A stretch of DNA of 64,000 bases from Epiperipatus broadwayi (Eukaryota; Onychophora; Udeonychophora; Euonychophora; Peripatidae): assembly GCA_028023455.1 (NCBI GenBank), contig JAQFVV010012400.1:12535929-12599928 (forward strand), written 5' to 3'. This document shows, in pieces, positions 12,250-23,468 of this stretch. The stretch's first letter is position 1. Every line of letters begins with the position of its first letter. The notes below the pieces were generated by a model. The model did not search any database. It saw nothing but the letters and a program-made list of their open reading frames with translations, and was not told the origin of the DNA. The translations under genes and the position numbers were made by a program.

Positions 12250-14215
12250 TTGTTTCTGCTTGTCTGACCACCTTTACCATGACTGTAGCATTTATGGTGG
12301 CTGTACATAGCATTAACCTATATAGTTTTAATTTTAAAAAATCACTTAAGTCAGCATAAGCATTTATGGGATTTGGGGCATTCTTGATAGATTTTTTATA
12401 CTACCGTTTAATTTTCACCTACAATGGTTGCTATGTATCTTAGCTATTCCCTGTCTGAAATCACATTTAAAGATATTATCAATTATCATTGTAAAAATAT
12501 AAAATGGATTCTCTATCCTAAGCTGTACCCATTAGGTTGTAAAAGATCTTGAAAGAGACCACATGTGAGATGCATGAATAAAATAAGAATGTTCATTGGT
12601 GTGGTGGCTATGAATTGGAAAACCTAAATTAAACATGGTGAGCCCTTTATTCTGTAGTGAATCAATAATGAATGAAAACAATGATGATTATTTATTACAT
12701 TGAAAAGATATTTAATCTTAATTACTACTTCATTTCATTTATTACAAATCTTCATAATTTTCCCAATGATTTTATTCGAAATTTTTTCATTGCTTCTCTT
12801 AATTTTAATAATCTAAGAATTTTTTGGTTCCAATCTTTCCTAAGAATAATTACCCACAATTCATTATTTCTCCTATATTTTCAACAAAATCATTACATTT
12901 AATAATAAATGTGCATCATTTACTAGCTTACACCATTACAATTTACATAACACCTTTAAAACTTTATTTTTTGTGCATTCTTTTGTCATCCACCTTCTAG
13001 CACTAGCCTTAAAATGTTATCAGTTATTTCTCTATTATTAGCATAAATATATTTAATTTCAATGTTGATTTTATTTTAATACCATATTAATTTTTTACTG
13101 CATAATATTAATTTCTACAATATTTTTCCCTTTTTTATCATTGCCTAATAATTTGTATATCGATTTTCTATGGAGAGACATAAACAATAAAAAAATATAT
13201 AAACTAATTAAAGAAAATATATAAAAAACGAAATAAATTATTTATCCACACAGCAGTATTAATATTTCAACCAAAGAACTGCTTTTCTTCAGAATATACA
13301 GCTGATGAAAATTAGTCTTTACTTGAAATATTAAAACACCTGAGTATACTAAAAATCATATTGATACCTTGAAATGTAATATCCATATCATTATTTTGCA
13401 TATTTATTTGCCTCAACCAATTTTTAGGGCATCCTTTCCAATTTAAAAAATATTTTAGAACTTCTGTTTCCATTCATAAAGTGTAATCTTAGAAATATTT
13501 TAAATTTACTTTTAAAAATTTCTCATATAAAATGATGTCCATACAAATTCATCATACATAGTTTGATTTGCTTTTTTGTCTTTTCTCTGTGAATATATTT
13601 TTATTAGTTTTATATTTTATTTATAGTTGCCAAAGATATGGCATATATCATTATTTCCTTAAGTAATATCTTGTACAGCCACTTTCTGTAATATTCTGGT
13701 CATGTTATATCTATTATAGTAAAGAGTGGCAATTTTTTAACTCATCCATTTTTTTTTTCAGATTTTATAAAATGTTTTATTTTTATTGTACCATTTATTG
13801 GTACAAAGTATATTCACATGTATAGAATAGAATGGAATAAAGCTGTATTAATGAATGAAATTAACTAACCTTTATTTTTTATTTATTGTTTTGCCCCTCC
13901 ACAATTAATTAAAAGTTTAACCAGAAAAAAAAAAATTTCTTTGAAAGATATGCTTTTGATAGTAGACACATTTATATAAAGTTTCTAAAATGCATACTAT
14001 AAAAAATATATGTTCTTTATTTTTATTTGGTAAAAAAATCTAAAAAGTAGTTTGAGATCAAAAAATGTAAGAATTAATTTATAATTAAGAATGTAAAACC
14101 AGACTTTATTACATAATGACATGCAGAATGGGAAATCTAAAAATTGAAAAAAATTAATTAATTAAAGAAATGGTTCTGATAAAGAACAATGGCAGTGATG
14201 AAGGAGAGATTCTGA
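12250..14215. repeat. Duplicated non-coding segment, partner at 37170..39070
   Basis: The stretch is collinear with 37170..39070 at clearly alignable identity, with many small indels. Shared landmarks include the box around 12360 (atttggggcattcttgat), the run around 12545..12590 and the terminal part near 14100..14190. About 13240..13350 resembles the CTGAAGAAG...CGAAA motif seen in SINE/LINE 3' regions. The short open frame at 12672..12902 is not conserved in the partner. No gene is seen. Confidence 0.75.
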
Positions 14216-16180
14216 TTGCAACTTTGACAGCTATTTTAAAGATTCACACACACACACATTTATTTTATTTTCTGTAATTTGTTTTGTTTTAAAATCTGTT
14301 TTAAATTAATTTTGTAAAAACTGTAAAAAAAAACAAAACTAACATTTTGTTTTATCTTTTGGGAAAGTTTTTTTTTATAATTGTATTCTTGTTTATGAAA
14401 AGTTTTTTTGTTTAAAATCAAAAATGATTGCATTCTTGTTGCTTAATTATAAATCCATTTTAATTTATAATTTAGCTAAAAGAAACAGAGCTTTTATATT
14501 AATTTTGTTTTTAATAAGTTAAAATTCTGGTGAGATTTTAATTAGATTGAGCATGGTAGTAAATTAACCCTGGGCATATATTGTTTCCTTTATTAAAAGA
14601 TGGAAAGCAAAGTTTGTGCAGAAGATAAGGGAGTTGTATATAAATAGCCCTGAGTTTAGGACTTAAGATTCTTGGTCAAATATTGATAGAGACATAAGCT
14701 TCAGATTGCTTATTTTCCAGACTAGTGATTTGTCTTGGTCTGCTTGACATAGGCTAGTTTGCAGAAGAGTATGATGCAGCTGATTACATTTAGTGGATTA
14801 ATTAATATTCTTTGAATAGAGTTGTATTTGCTTCCACTATTGATTTTAACATATTGCTGCTCGTTTTCTGGACCTGCCATCAGAAATTTATATACGTAAC
14901 CCTATTGTTAGACTGGCCAGTTCTCAAAATTAGCTGTCTAAATAAATAATGTATTTCTCATCAGATGGTCGAATTCTATATCAGGGGTATGCAAAATTCC
15001 AATATGCCATGCTAAGCTAACCTAAGACAGATCCTGACCTCCTCACTATCCTTTCTAGTATGCCATAAAGCCTAAACTTGAATTGTGTCAAAGTCTGCCT
15101 CCATACCACCATTTAAAGAACAAATCATTTAAAGACTTTACCATTATTAATATTACCTGAAATCAATTGACCATTCAACACCAAGGTAATTTCTTTTATA
15201 TGCTTGCCAGGGTTAATTCTAATTTTTAGTAAAACCTCCACTCTATCTAAAGTAAACATGTGTATAAATTTATCTTATATCAAAATCATTTTACTTATTC
15301 TTTTGTCTATTTGTGTGTGAAATATATTATATTTATTGTATTTATCTGAGAGTGTATAGTAAATTTATATTGTTTATGCATAATTTGCTTTTCTTTATTT
15401 ATATTCAAACTCTTTCTAAATACTTTGGCAGAACTGCACAGTTTTCTTTTGCTCACCTATCCCTATTTTTAGTAGTCCTGTAATTAATTTTAATTGTCAG
15501 ATTTGTTCTGCCGCCAAACCGCAAATATTTCGGCTGGTGGTTTATTGTGTTTGTTATTCTAGTTTTCTGAAGTTGGAAACTTTGTTTCATTTCTAGATTT
15601 TATAAAATCGTAATCATATTTTTTTGTCTTCTATGTGAAATTAACCATGAATTACCTTAAATGTGGTACATCATGGGACACTAGCTAATAATCTAGTGAT
15701 CGCTTATCTCATGCTATTTCATTAATTTCCTACAAGACTATTTCTATTCCTTTTGATATCTCTGAATTAGGAGGCTAGAATTGTTTTTCTTTATAAATCA
15801 CCAGCAGGAAAATATTATTAATCCTCTTTTTAAACTGTAGGTGAGAGAAAGAATTTGGCTGCCAGAGTGTTTAATGTTTTGATATTTACTATACTCATAT
15901 GCACTCTCAGATGAGTATGCTCATAAAAAAAAATCTCAATCAAATTTTTGTATTTTGTTGGCTAGATTGACTTGGTTTTGTTTTCTTGAATTTAATAAAA
16001 CTTTCACATTAATTTAAACTTAATTTTACTGATGTTTGTCTTAGTGCTTTTATTTTCTCAATTGTCTGAATAATAGTTAAGATCTCTTGCTATATACAAA
16101 TCATCATCACCATCAACTTTTTATTACAGTAAACAAATTGCACCCTCCGTGATCAAAAGGAATTAGTAACTGACCATTAC
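14216..16180. other. Non-coding AT-rich stretch
   Basis: This is present here but not in the partner copy around 39100, where it is deleted or never existed. It contains a short CA-type run near 14245..14260 and somewhat less AT-rich sequence around 14560..15130. No protein-coding signal, RNA gene or defined element end could be recognised. Confidence 0.4.
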
Positions 16181-16340
16181 ATTATTAATAAAAAAATTAA
16201 TTTGTGCAATAACATGAACTGAATCAGTTATTCTCCAGTTATTCCTTTATTTGTCATAAAGAACTTAATGGCCTCAAGACCTTCAATAACCTAGAGTGAC
16301 CAGTGGGACTGGAAGCTGAAATAAATTGAATGGCTGATTT
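16181..16340. repeat. Short conserved piece, partner at 39120..39330
   Basis: The stretch around ctgaatcagttattctccag and the following AATGGCCTCAAG matches 39170..39330. On the minus strand both copies carry a TTTATTTNAG acceptor-like site followed by ~60 bp that reads open in each. It could be a terminal exon or a transposon fragment; no protein is recognised. Confidence 0.35.
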
Positions 16341-16500
16341 GAAATTCTGAGAAGGCTGCTTATTTGCGCAATTAACAATAGTGTAATGCGAGTAAAATAT
16401 ATATGTTAAAGCTACACATGTACAATCATGTTACATATTTTTATTTTAAGAGAAAATAGAAGGCAATGATTGATTTATTAAAAATAAAATACACTTTTAC

Positions 16501-16692
16501 CCTGCTTAGTGATGGCAATTGGTCCTCCAAAACTCATCGTTAAACAAGAATATCGTAGACAAAATACGTAATTATAATGGGGGTCTATGGGGAAAAAATT
16601 GGTCAGTTCCATTGACGTAAAATATCCACATTGATTTCCAAGCTCAAAGATTTTCTTGATTTTTTCATGACAATGATGACTAAATATGGTAT
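16501..16692 (-). CDS. Possible single exon, weak VPS16-like motif
   Basis: On the minus strand a pyrimidine-rich acceptor (ctttttag, AG at 16693..16694) is followed by 192 bp that is open, then by a good donor GGTAAAAG (GT at 16499..16500). The frame ends in CLTMSFGGPIAITKQ. That recalls the conserved GGP-[IL]-A motif near the N-terminus of VPS16, a subunit of the HOPS/CORVET tethering complexes. The rest of the exon (containing FELGNQCGY) does not obviously match VPS16, and I found no neighbouring exons. The evidence is the splice sites and one short motif only. Confidence 0.22.
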
Positions 16693-17399
16693 CTAAAAAG
16701 AAAAGTTTTATATCACTAGGAAAAAAAATGCATATGTTCACTTTAAAAAGTACAGAACAGCAATGAAACTAAATTTGAATTTAAAAATTTTTATATTCTT
16801 CCGCAGAAGTTTTTCATCATAATGAAAAAAAAATCTATACTGCAGTGCTTTTTTTTAAAAAAATTGTATTACAGTATATATTACTACTATACATTTATTT
16901 TATTACTTATGTGAAATTATTCAAATTAAAAAACAATGTTTAATTATTAATTATTTAATTGAACATATAGAAAAAAAAAATCAACTTATTTTCAAAGTAA
17001 AAAATCTAACTTCTAATTTTCTAAAACATACAGGTAGGTTTATTTTTCTTACTGTATATTTTTTAGTAATGTAATAATGCCCCCCCTCCCCCGTTCGAGT
17101 AGAAAGATTTTTAATTAAAAGCAATTGTTTTTTTTAAACTTTTCTATTCGACATCGTTTTAAAATGTTGTTTTTCTTTTGATTTGAAACTTCTTGAGTGT
17201 AAACAACATGTTTATTAACGAAGTTACAAAATCAGTAACTATTTTTACATAATTATCCAGGTGTTCTAAAAATAAAATATCATATTTAAAAAACACACGC
17301 AATTTAATATTCATATTTAGTGTTTTCCTGAAAGTTTGTGATGATGGTATTTTTTTGTCTTGTACTGTATTTATATATTGGAGTATTTGTATACAGTAT

Positions 17400-17731
17400 T
17401 ATCAACAAATTAAAAATCCTTTTTCTTTTCAACAACTTTATTTTCTTATCTCAGTACTGAACATATATATATATATTGTATATACAGTATTTATATAAAA
17501 CAAAACTCCGTTTCAACTGTTTATCTTCATACAGTCATTTTCAAGGATATCTCTCTCCCACTGCTATATTTTATTACTCTTTCTTTTACATTATTTAATT
17601 ACAAATCAACATTGAAACGTTGGAGTTTTTGTATTATATAAATATATATACTGTATATGTTCAGTATTGAGATAAGAAAATAATGTTTTTGAAAAGAAAA
17701 AGGATTTTTAATTTGTTGATATTATTGTAGA
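17400..17731. mobile_element. Foldback/MITE with ~115-bp inverted arms
   Basis: The arms 17400..17514 and ~17617..17731 are reverse complements with a few mismatches around a ~100-bp loop. Both begin with TATCAACAAATTAAAAATCC when read inward. The inner part contains GAAACGTTGGAGTTTT. No open frame and no clear target duplication were found. This is probably a non-autonomous DNA element or an inverted insertion. Confidence 0.65.
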
Positions 17732-18819
17732 ACATATATACGTATTTTAAAAGAAAAAGTGGATGAACATTTGCTGTGTTATTTATTATATATGATGTAT
17801 ACAGTATTATAGATTCAATAATTATAGATATTTTAAGGGTTTTATGAATAAAATATTGTATGTGTATACAATTACAGCAAAGTCATTACCTGTATACATG
17901 TTACAATAATATAATTTTGCTTTTGGGTAAAATGAATTTAATATAGCTATCTCTGACATCATCAGTATGCAAAATTCAAGATGGCTGCCAAATTTTGTTA
18001 TTTTTAATTTTTCCCGATCGTTATAGCGAATAATCGATTGTACATCGAAGTAGTGGGTACAAATTGATGATGATCACTATTGCGAAATATCACTAAGTAG
18101 ACAATTGCTAAGCGGGGTAAAGGTGTACTGTAAACAGCTTTTTTTAAAGAAATGTAAATGTATCAAAACTGAACAATTGCGTATACAAAGTTTTTTTAAA
18201 AAACAGTAAAAGTTTAGGATTGGAGTGGGGGAGGGGGAATAATTATTAAGTTAAGATTGCAACTAGCTATCCTTTTTATAAGTTACAAAAATGTATATAT
18301 GTATAAAAAAATGAAAAAAAAAAACAAATAAATGTAAAAATCAAAACAAAAGTTAATTTGTAAACTTTTAAATGAATTAGTAAGATTACTGGACAGATGA
18401 TATAGTTAGATTAATCCTGAAATGAGATTAGACAGCAGAAAAATGCAAGAACTTGATCTCAGCCATAATAAAAATAAAACAATGGGAGGGAGAAATATAA
18501 AAGATAAAGAGAAATTAATTAAGGAGAAGCAGAAGCAGTCAGACTATTATGTAACGTCAGAGTAAAGTACTATTTCTATTATTATTAATGCTCTGTTGTG
18601 ATAGTATTACTATTAAAAATAAAGATGGTCAGAAAATGGCCATTGCAAATGCTGCCCTTGTTTCCAGTATGCACATTTCTTGACCAAGTGTATTAGCTTT
18701 CAAGCCCAAATTTTCAGTACCATCAGATGTTCTCATCCTGGAACCAATGCCTGATCTGTGATACGTGAGCTGCCAATAATCTCTCTCCCATTGTCAATCT
18801 AAAGAACAGATGAAAACAA

Positions 18820-19560
18820 AAAACCATCGATGGAAAACAAGGCCAACTGGTCAGTAATCAACAAGTAAAAGGAAACAAATAGAAAACTGAACAAATGGTA
18901 TCATGTCCTAGTATAAAACCTGGGTAAATATACTTTTTCTCTCTCCATTAAATGTCTAGACATATATGTGTTAATGAATGAACTCTAATGGATGATCATA
19001 ACTATAGCCTAAAGTTATCTTTAATATTTCTTATGTAAACTTTATTATACTGTGTTATATTTATATGTGTGTGTATAAAAAATTGGTTTGCTTTATGGTT
19101 ATTTGATTGATTCTCTCTCTTTCTTGTAACTGAAACACTAGTAAATTAGTCTTTAAATAATTATATGTGTTGTGTAAACATGCCAAAGACTCCCCTTTAC
19201 AACTAAAATGAAAAGCTAGCCATGAGATATTTCAAATGCTCGATTGTCTGTTGTCCGAAGTATGGTGATTATATAACCTATGATTGGCTGGCACTTGAAG
19301 TTGATCCTCAAAACAAATAAAATGTTTTGGATGGCAGGGTTTGATTCCAGCAATTGAGGTTGGGCCATGGTTAGCAAATATGGTCATTTTATGCTTGGTA
19401 TAGCTTATTCTGACCATGGGTATTAGTGATGGCTATTCTATCAATGATATTTTCCCCCTGCTTGAAGGACTGGTCCATTCTTGTAGTATTAAAGTTATAA
19501 AATAATTACCAAGAAGGTATGTATTAAGCATTACAAGTTAATCTTATTGTTGATATTAGA
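18820..19560. repeat. Duplicated segment, partner at 47520..48190
   Basis: The two stretches share collinear boxes, including AAGGCCAACTGGT, the run ending ACCTGGGTAAAT and CTGCTTGAAGGA. The homology may extend weakly left to about 18370/46930. The base composition is a little less AT-rich than the surroundings. Neither copy has a conserved open frame. The sequence is presumably an old, non-coding part of the tandem unit. Confidence 0.65.
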
Positions 19561-20858
19561 CTAGTTAAAGTAAATTTTAAAACTTAATAAAGTTTAGATT
19601 CCAAAAATTATTATAAAAGGTATTTAAACCTAGCAAGAATAATTTCTTTTTCAGACCAAGTTCAAATGTCATCCAATGTGGGTACAAAAATGCCACAAAT
19701 TACCAGTGGAATTAAAATTTTAGAGTAAAGTAAAATTTAAAAAGTTCAAAACTAAAATTCAAAATAAATGCTAAACTGCATAGTTTTATAAGTTAAAATC
19801 TGTGAGCAGTATGAGAAGGGATTAGACCAAAGAAAACAAATCATAATATTAAGAATAGAAGGTACATATAAAATGAAAATAAAAAGGAGAGACTAGAGAG
19901 ATGTTTTTTTTTTTTTTTATGAATGGGAGTGTTGATGGTCAGATGGGAATTAGAAAGCACTAAGGGTTTGGAGGTGGCCAAACACTTTGTTCGATTTAAG
20001 TTGTTTTTAAAGGAAAAAGTTAAAAATATACAGTAAATAAGTTATAAAAGATAAACTAATGTACACCAGAACCAAAGCAAAAATGGAGGCTCAAAGTAAA
20101 GAATACATGCCTGTGTAAATGTAATATGTTTACTAAATATATTAAGAATACCTAAAGTTTCATATAGTGTTTGAACTAAATTTTTGTAATTGCTATTGAA
20201 GACTATTATAAATTGATAAAACAAAATCATGATTTTTCACTAGAGGTTACATCTTTATTCATATTCAACTGCAAGTTAAAGTACTTTAGATAATAATGTT
20301 TGCAGCCTCTTTTGATCTAATTTTATATAAGAAATCTTTTCAGTGCTTGAGTTATAGCCATGTGGCATTTATAATGGCTAATGATTTTAACTAAGCTATG
20401 CAAGTAATTTTTGAAACTTTCATATCTACAGGGTGCTTGGCTACAAATTCTTAATGTATTATTTGACCCATTTTTATAGTGTTGGAAATTTTATTTAAAT
20501 ATATTGTATAATTACTGTTTAAATGATCATTTGTGTGTTAGTTATTCTACCAATTAAATGTTATATTTCTAAATAGTTAAGACATCAACTGTTTTTGTGA
20601 TTAGTTATTCAGAAGGCCACCTGTTGTTTAAACTTTAAAATTAGCTTTTGCATCCATTACTTTATTACTGCATTAAAGACAAAAACATCTTAGACTAAGA
20701 GAAGTAATATAAAAATTTTATTTTTCACTTTTGTTAACATGTTTATATAATTTTTATTTCAAAATGTCCCAGTATGAGTAACATTTTTCTATAATCATCT
20801 TTTAATCAACATTGTAGTATTTAAAAAAAAATATTGTAATATATTTACATAAGAAATA
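19561..20858. other. Non-coding spacer downstream of the intact gene's 3' end
   Basis: The stretch is AT-rich with no recognisable gene, RNA or element boundary. The small minus-strand frame at 20042..20230 shows no family resemblance. Several AATAAA-type signals occur on the minus strand nearer the gene and could serve it. Confidence 0.4.
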
Positions 20859-21083
20859 TCATGAGCCACTGTTACTCATTTTACAATAAATTTTAATTAT
20901 TTCTTTAATTAATTTATTTACTTTCTTATTTGTATTATTTTTGGTAGTTGTTAATTGAAGCAAGTTCAAACCATCTAATTCTGAAATTTGGGAATAATAT
21001 ATTTCAGGCTTTGCATGCATGACATTGGCTAATAACCATGCACCACATACTGAACTTGTGAAGTTGTATCATTAATAAGAAGC
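20859..21083 (-). pseudogene. Remnant of the ARM domain's C-terminus beyond the stop
   Basis: In the same frame as the 794-codon gene, past its TGA and two further stops (TAA TGA within six codons), the sequence is open to a stop at 20859..20861. It reads WLLANVMHAKPEIYYSQ, then ELDGLNLLQL, then a lysine-rich helix. This matches the expected final ARM repeat of ZYG11/ZER1 proteins (W-A-L-A-N-x6-P-x2-Y..., E-x-GGL-x-LL). The intervening bases read hydrophobic in another frame. The gene was therefore once about 75 codons longer and has been cut short by small indels or stops, unless a very short intron is removed. Confidence 0.6.
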
Positions 21084-23468
21084 TCAAAAATAAACTTGAG
21101 ATTTATATTGCTCATTGATTGTAGAAGTAGGTGGAGTATCATCTATTAAATTTTCAACTTTCTCTAACATTGTCTCTCTTGAAGGATTATGCACAGTCCA
21201 TGCATCAGGGCTGTCAGATAGAAGATGTCCAAATAGTTTAATAATGCCATGTTTATAGATATCTTTTAAATCGCTCATTTCAATCAAAATCAATAAGAAG
21301 GCTGAATTCATCAACTTTTGACGGAGAATTTTTACTTCAGAAATGTTATTCATTGTATCAATCATATGTTTTAAGCAATCGATGTCTTGTGAAAACAAAG
21401 TATAAGATGTAATGAAATGGTTCATACATCCATAGTTCATTAGACTTACACAATTACCTGGTTCCATTTCTGTTAACATAGACATTATATTCCAAATATG
21501 TTCAATAAAACCGTAATATGATTCAAAATTCAAATAATAGTTTAAATGTTGTTGTAAAACAAATATAAATCCTGACTGTCCAATTATGTTTCTAAAATTA
21601 CTATAAGCCAATAAATCCCTTAGTATGTCAATAAAGGTCTCTCTTAATTTATCATTGCTAAACATTGAAGTAATATTATAAAATAAGAAGAAAGCAATTC
21701 TTTCAGGGTTAATATCACCTTCAATATCAGCATCATACTGCTTAAGTAAATTAATAATGTCTTCTCTCTTAGAAATAACAGCCAAAGTATATGCTGTTAT
21801 AAAGTCTTCATTATAGATACTTATTTCAGCATTATGATCTAAAAGTATTTCAACATAAGTATAGTTTTTATTCAAAATAGCACAACAAAGAGCTGTTAAA
21901 CCTTGAGCTGAATCAATATTAGCATCTGCACCATTTTCCAGAAGAAATTTAAGGATAGAGAATTCAGTTGCCATCATCAATGGTGTAATTCTAAATCTAT
22001 TTTTAGCATTAACATCTGCTTTAAAACTTACAAGTATTTTGACAGCCTCTAAATGACTTTGAGAAACAGCAATATGAAGTGCTGTATCACCATTTTCATT
22101 TATAGCATTAACATTATTACCTACTTGAAGAAGATTTTCAATTTTTTTAATTTTATTAATCTGGCAAGCATGGTGTAGTAAGGTGTTATTATTATTTTCA
22201 AATAATGCATCAAGTTGACAGTCTAATTTAAACATTTCTAATTTAATAAAATTTTGTTGACTTTGAATTAATAATTTAGTTTCATCAATGTTTTCCCCAT
22301 ATTTCTCTTCTAATTGTTTTAAAAGTTGTGATGTTGTTTCTAATTGTTTTTTTAATTCAATAAAATTATGCGAGTTTTCTAACTCAGCACTCAGATCAAA
22401 ATTTTGAAACTTATCATTGATTTTGTTTGTATCATCAATGACTTTTTGTGAGTTTGAAAATTTTGTCTCTAGTTCTTGTATTTTATTTAAGAACATTGAT
22501 GTATTTATTTCATCTTTTAAACTGTAGAATTTATTATGTAAATCAGATGTAAGTGATTGGAAATCATTTTGCATATTTTGATTTAATTGATGAACGTTTG
22601 ACAAAATATCATTTTTTTCTTGTTTTATCTTCTTGTTTACTCTCTTTTGGATACCTTTTGTCTTAACATTAACAATTTCTTCTGCATTTCTCTGTCCTTT
22701 TTTCAGTTCTTGAATAGTTTGATTAAATTCATCTAATTTACAATCATTTTCTTTTTCTATATGCAACAGCTTTGTTTTCAACTCCTCATTACTCACGTTT
22801 TTGAAGTACGTGCTCTCTAATGATTTAAGTATATCTCTCTGCTGCTGAATGCATGATTTACAGTTTAAAAGCTCATTCTTTAAATACATAATGTCTTCTT
22901 CATTTTTTACACAACATCTAGCTAGTTCATTTGTTTTTACATCTCTAGATTCACATAGTTGCTTATGCAACCTTATTTCACTTGCCAGTTCTGTGTTTAA
23001 ATTATTTATTTTATCAAATTGATAAGTACATTCACTTGTTTTTTTTTGCATTTGATGTTTTTTCCCAATTTCTTCTTTCTTTATATTACTTAAAGGTTCT
23101 ATCCATTTTTTATATTGTTCCTTTATCGAATTAATATCTAAAGTATTCTGTCTAACGTTTTTTTTTAGTTCTTCCAATTCCTTATGAAGTTCATTCTGTT
23201 TTGGTCTCTCCTCGACATTTATTATTACCGAATCGTTTAATTTTTCAAAACTTTTACCTTCGCGGTTTTGACGAGCAAGACTCGATTCAACTTTTTTATC
23301 AATCAAAGTTACTTCATTTTGTAATTTAAAGAGAGCAGAGAAAATATCACTGAATTTTATGTTATGTTCATTCATTTGTTTATAAAATTTTAATAATTCA
23401 CTAGTTACCAGTTGAGATGTTGAGACATTTTCTAAAACATCGGCTACTTGAGTCTTTATATTCTCCAT
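21084..23468 (-). CDS. Coiled-coil + ankyrin repeat + ZYG11/ZER1-like ARM protein, single exon
   Basis: The 794-codon frame opens at an ATG (23466..23468) that is lost in the pseudogene copy. Residues ~40-420 are charged, heptad-rich coiled coil with no signal peptide or membrane segment. Residues ~427-583 form about five ankyrin repeats, with DTALHIAVSQ and ITPLMMA as the clearest helix starts. Residues ~588-794 resemble the C-terminal ARM domain of ZYG11/ZER1: IWNIMSMLTEMEPGNC, MNNISEV, LRQKLM, GHLLSDSPDAWT and YKS align in order. In ZYG11B and ZER1 this domain binds N-terminal glycine degrons for CUL2 ubiquitin ligases. This protein lacks the usual leucine-rich repeats and VHL box, so a link to ubiquitin is inference. 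It ends earlier than the family does; the remnant of the last repeat lies at 20859..21083. It may be a functional shortened gene or a recent pseudogene. The domain order is my reading, not a database result. Confidence 0.8.
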   Translation of the reverse strand: MENIKTQVADVLENVSTSQLVTSELLKFYKQMNEHNIKFSDIFSALFKLQNEVTLIDKKVESSLARQNREGKSFEKLNDSVIINVEERPKQNELHKELEELKKNVRQNTLDINSIKEQYKKWIEPLSNIKKEEIGKKHQMQKKTSECTYQFDKINNLNTELASEIRLHKQLCESRDVKTNELARCCVKNEEDIMYLKNELLNCKSCIQQQRDILKSLESTYFKNVSNEELKTKLLHIEKENDCKLDEFNQTIQELKKGQRNAEEIVNVKTKGIQKRVNKKIKQEKNDILSNVHQLNQNMQNDFQSLTSDLHNKFYSLKDEINTSMFLNKIQELETKFSNSQKVIDDTNKINDKFQNFDLSAELENSHNFIELKKQLETTSQLLKQLEEKYGENIDETKLLIQSQQNFIKLEMFKLDCQLDALFENNNNTLLHHACQINKIKKIENLLQVGNNVNAINENGDTALHIAVSQSHLEAVKILVSFKADVNAKNRFRITPLMMATEFSILKFLLENGADANIDSAQGLTALCCAILNKNYTYVEILLDHNAEISIYNEDFITAYTLAVISKREDIINLLKQYDADIEGDINPERIAFFLFYNITSMFSNDKLRETFIDILRDLLAYSNFRNIIGQSGFIFVLQQHLNYYLNFESYYGFIEHIWNIMSMLTEMEPGNCVSLMNYGCMNHFITSYTLFSQDIDCLKHMIDTMNNISEVKILRQKLMNSAFLLILIEMSDLKDIYKHGIIKLFGHLLSDSPDAWTVHNPSRETMLEKVENLIDDTPPTSTINEQYKSQVYF

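Larger units (their letters stand above)
3406..12300. repeat. Left copy of duplicated flanking block (with insertions)
   Basis: Once insertions are removed, this stretch is collinear with 23469..29650, downstream of the pseudogene on the plus strand. Matching stretches are 3406..3572, 3885..5106, 5396..6029, 9028..9324, 11537..11624 and 12243..12300. Insertions unique to this copy are the SINE-tail inserts (3573..3884 and 5107..5395), the hAT element (6030..9027), the 2.2-kb element (9325..11536) and the direct-repeat element (11625..12242). The block lacks convincing genes. A short region near 9170..9300 could read ...FNTEL and recurs in all three copies, but I see no recognisable protein. 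Confidence 0.82.

Noticed and set aside
16181-16340. Possible CRISPR, operon or bacterial origin of any part of the window
   Set aside because: There are no direct-repeat arrays with spacers, no ribosome-binding-site pattern and no gene density. Retroelements, splice-like sites and SINEs show that the DNA is from a eukaryotic nucleus.
21084-23468. Resemblance to spider latrotoxins (intronless, ankyrin repeats)
   Set aside because: Only about five ankyrin repeats follow a very long coiled coil, and the C-terminus looks like a ZYG11/ZER1 ARM domain. There is no signal peptide, no long ankyrin array and no furin-type processing site.
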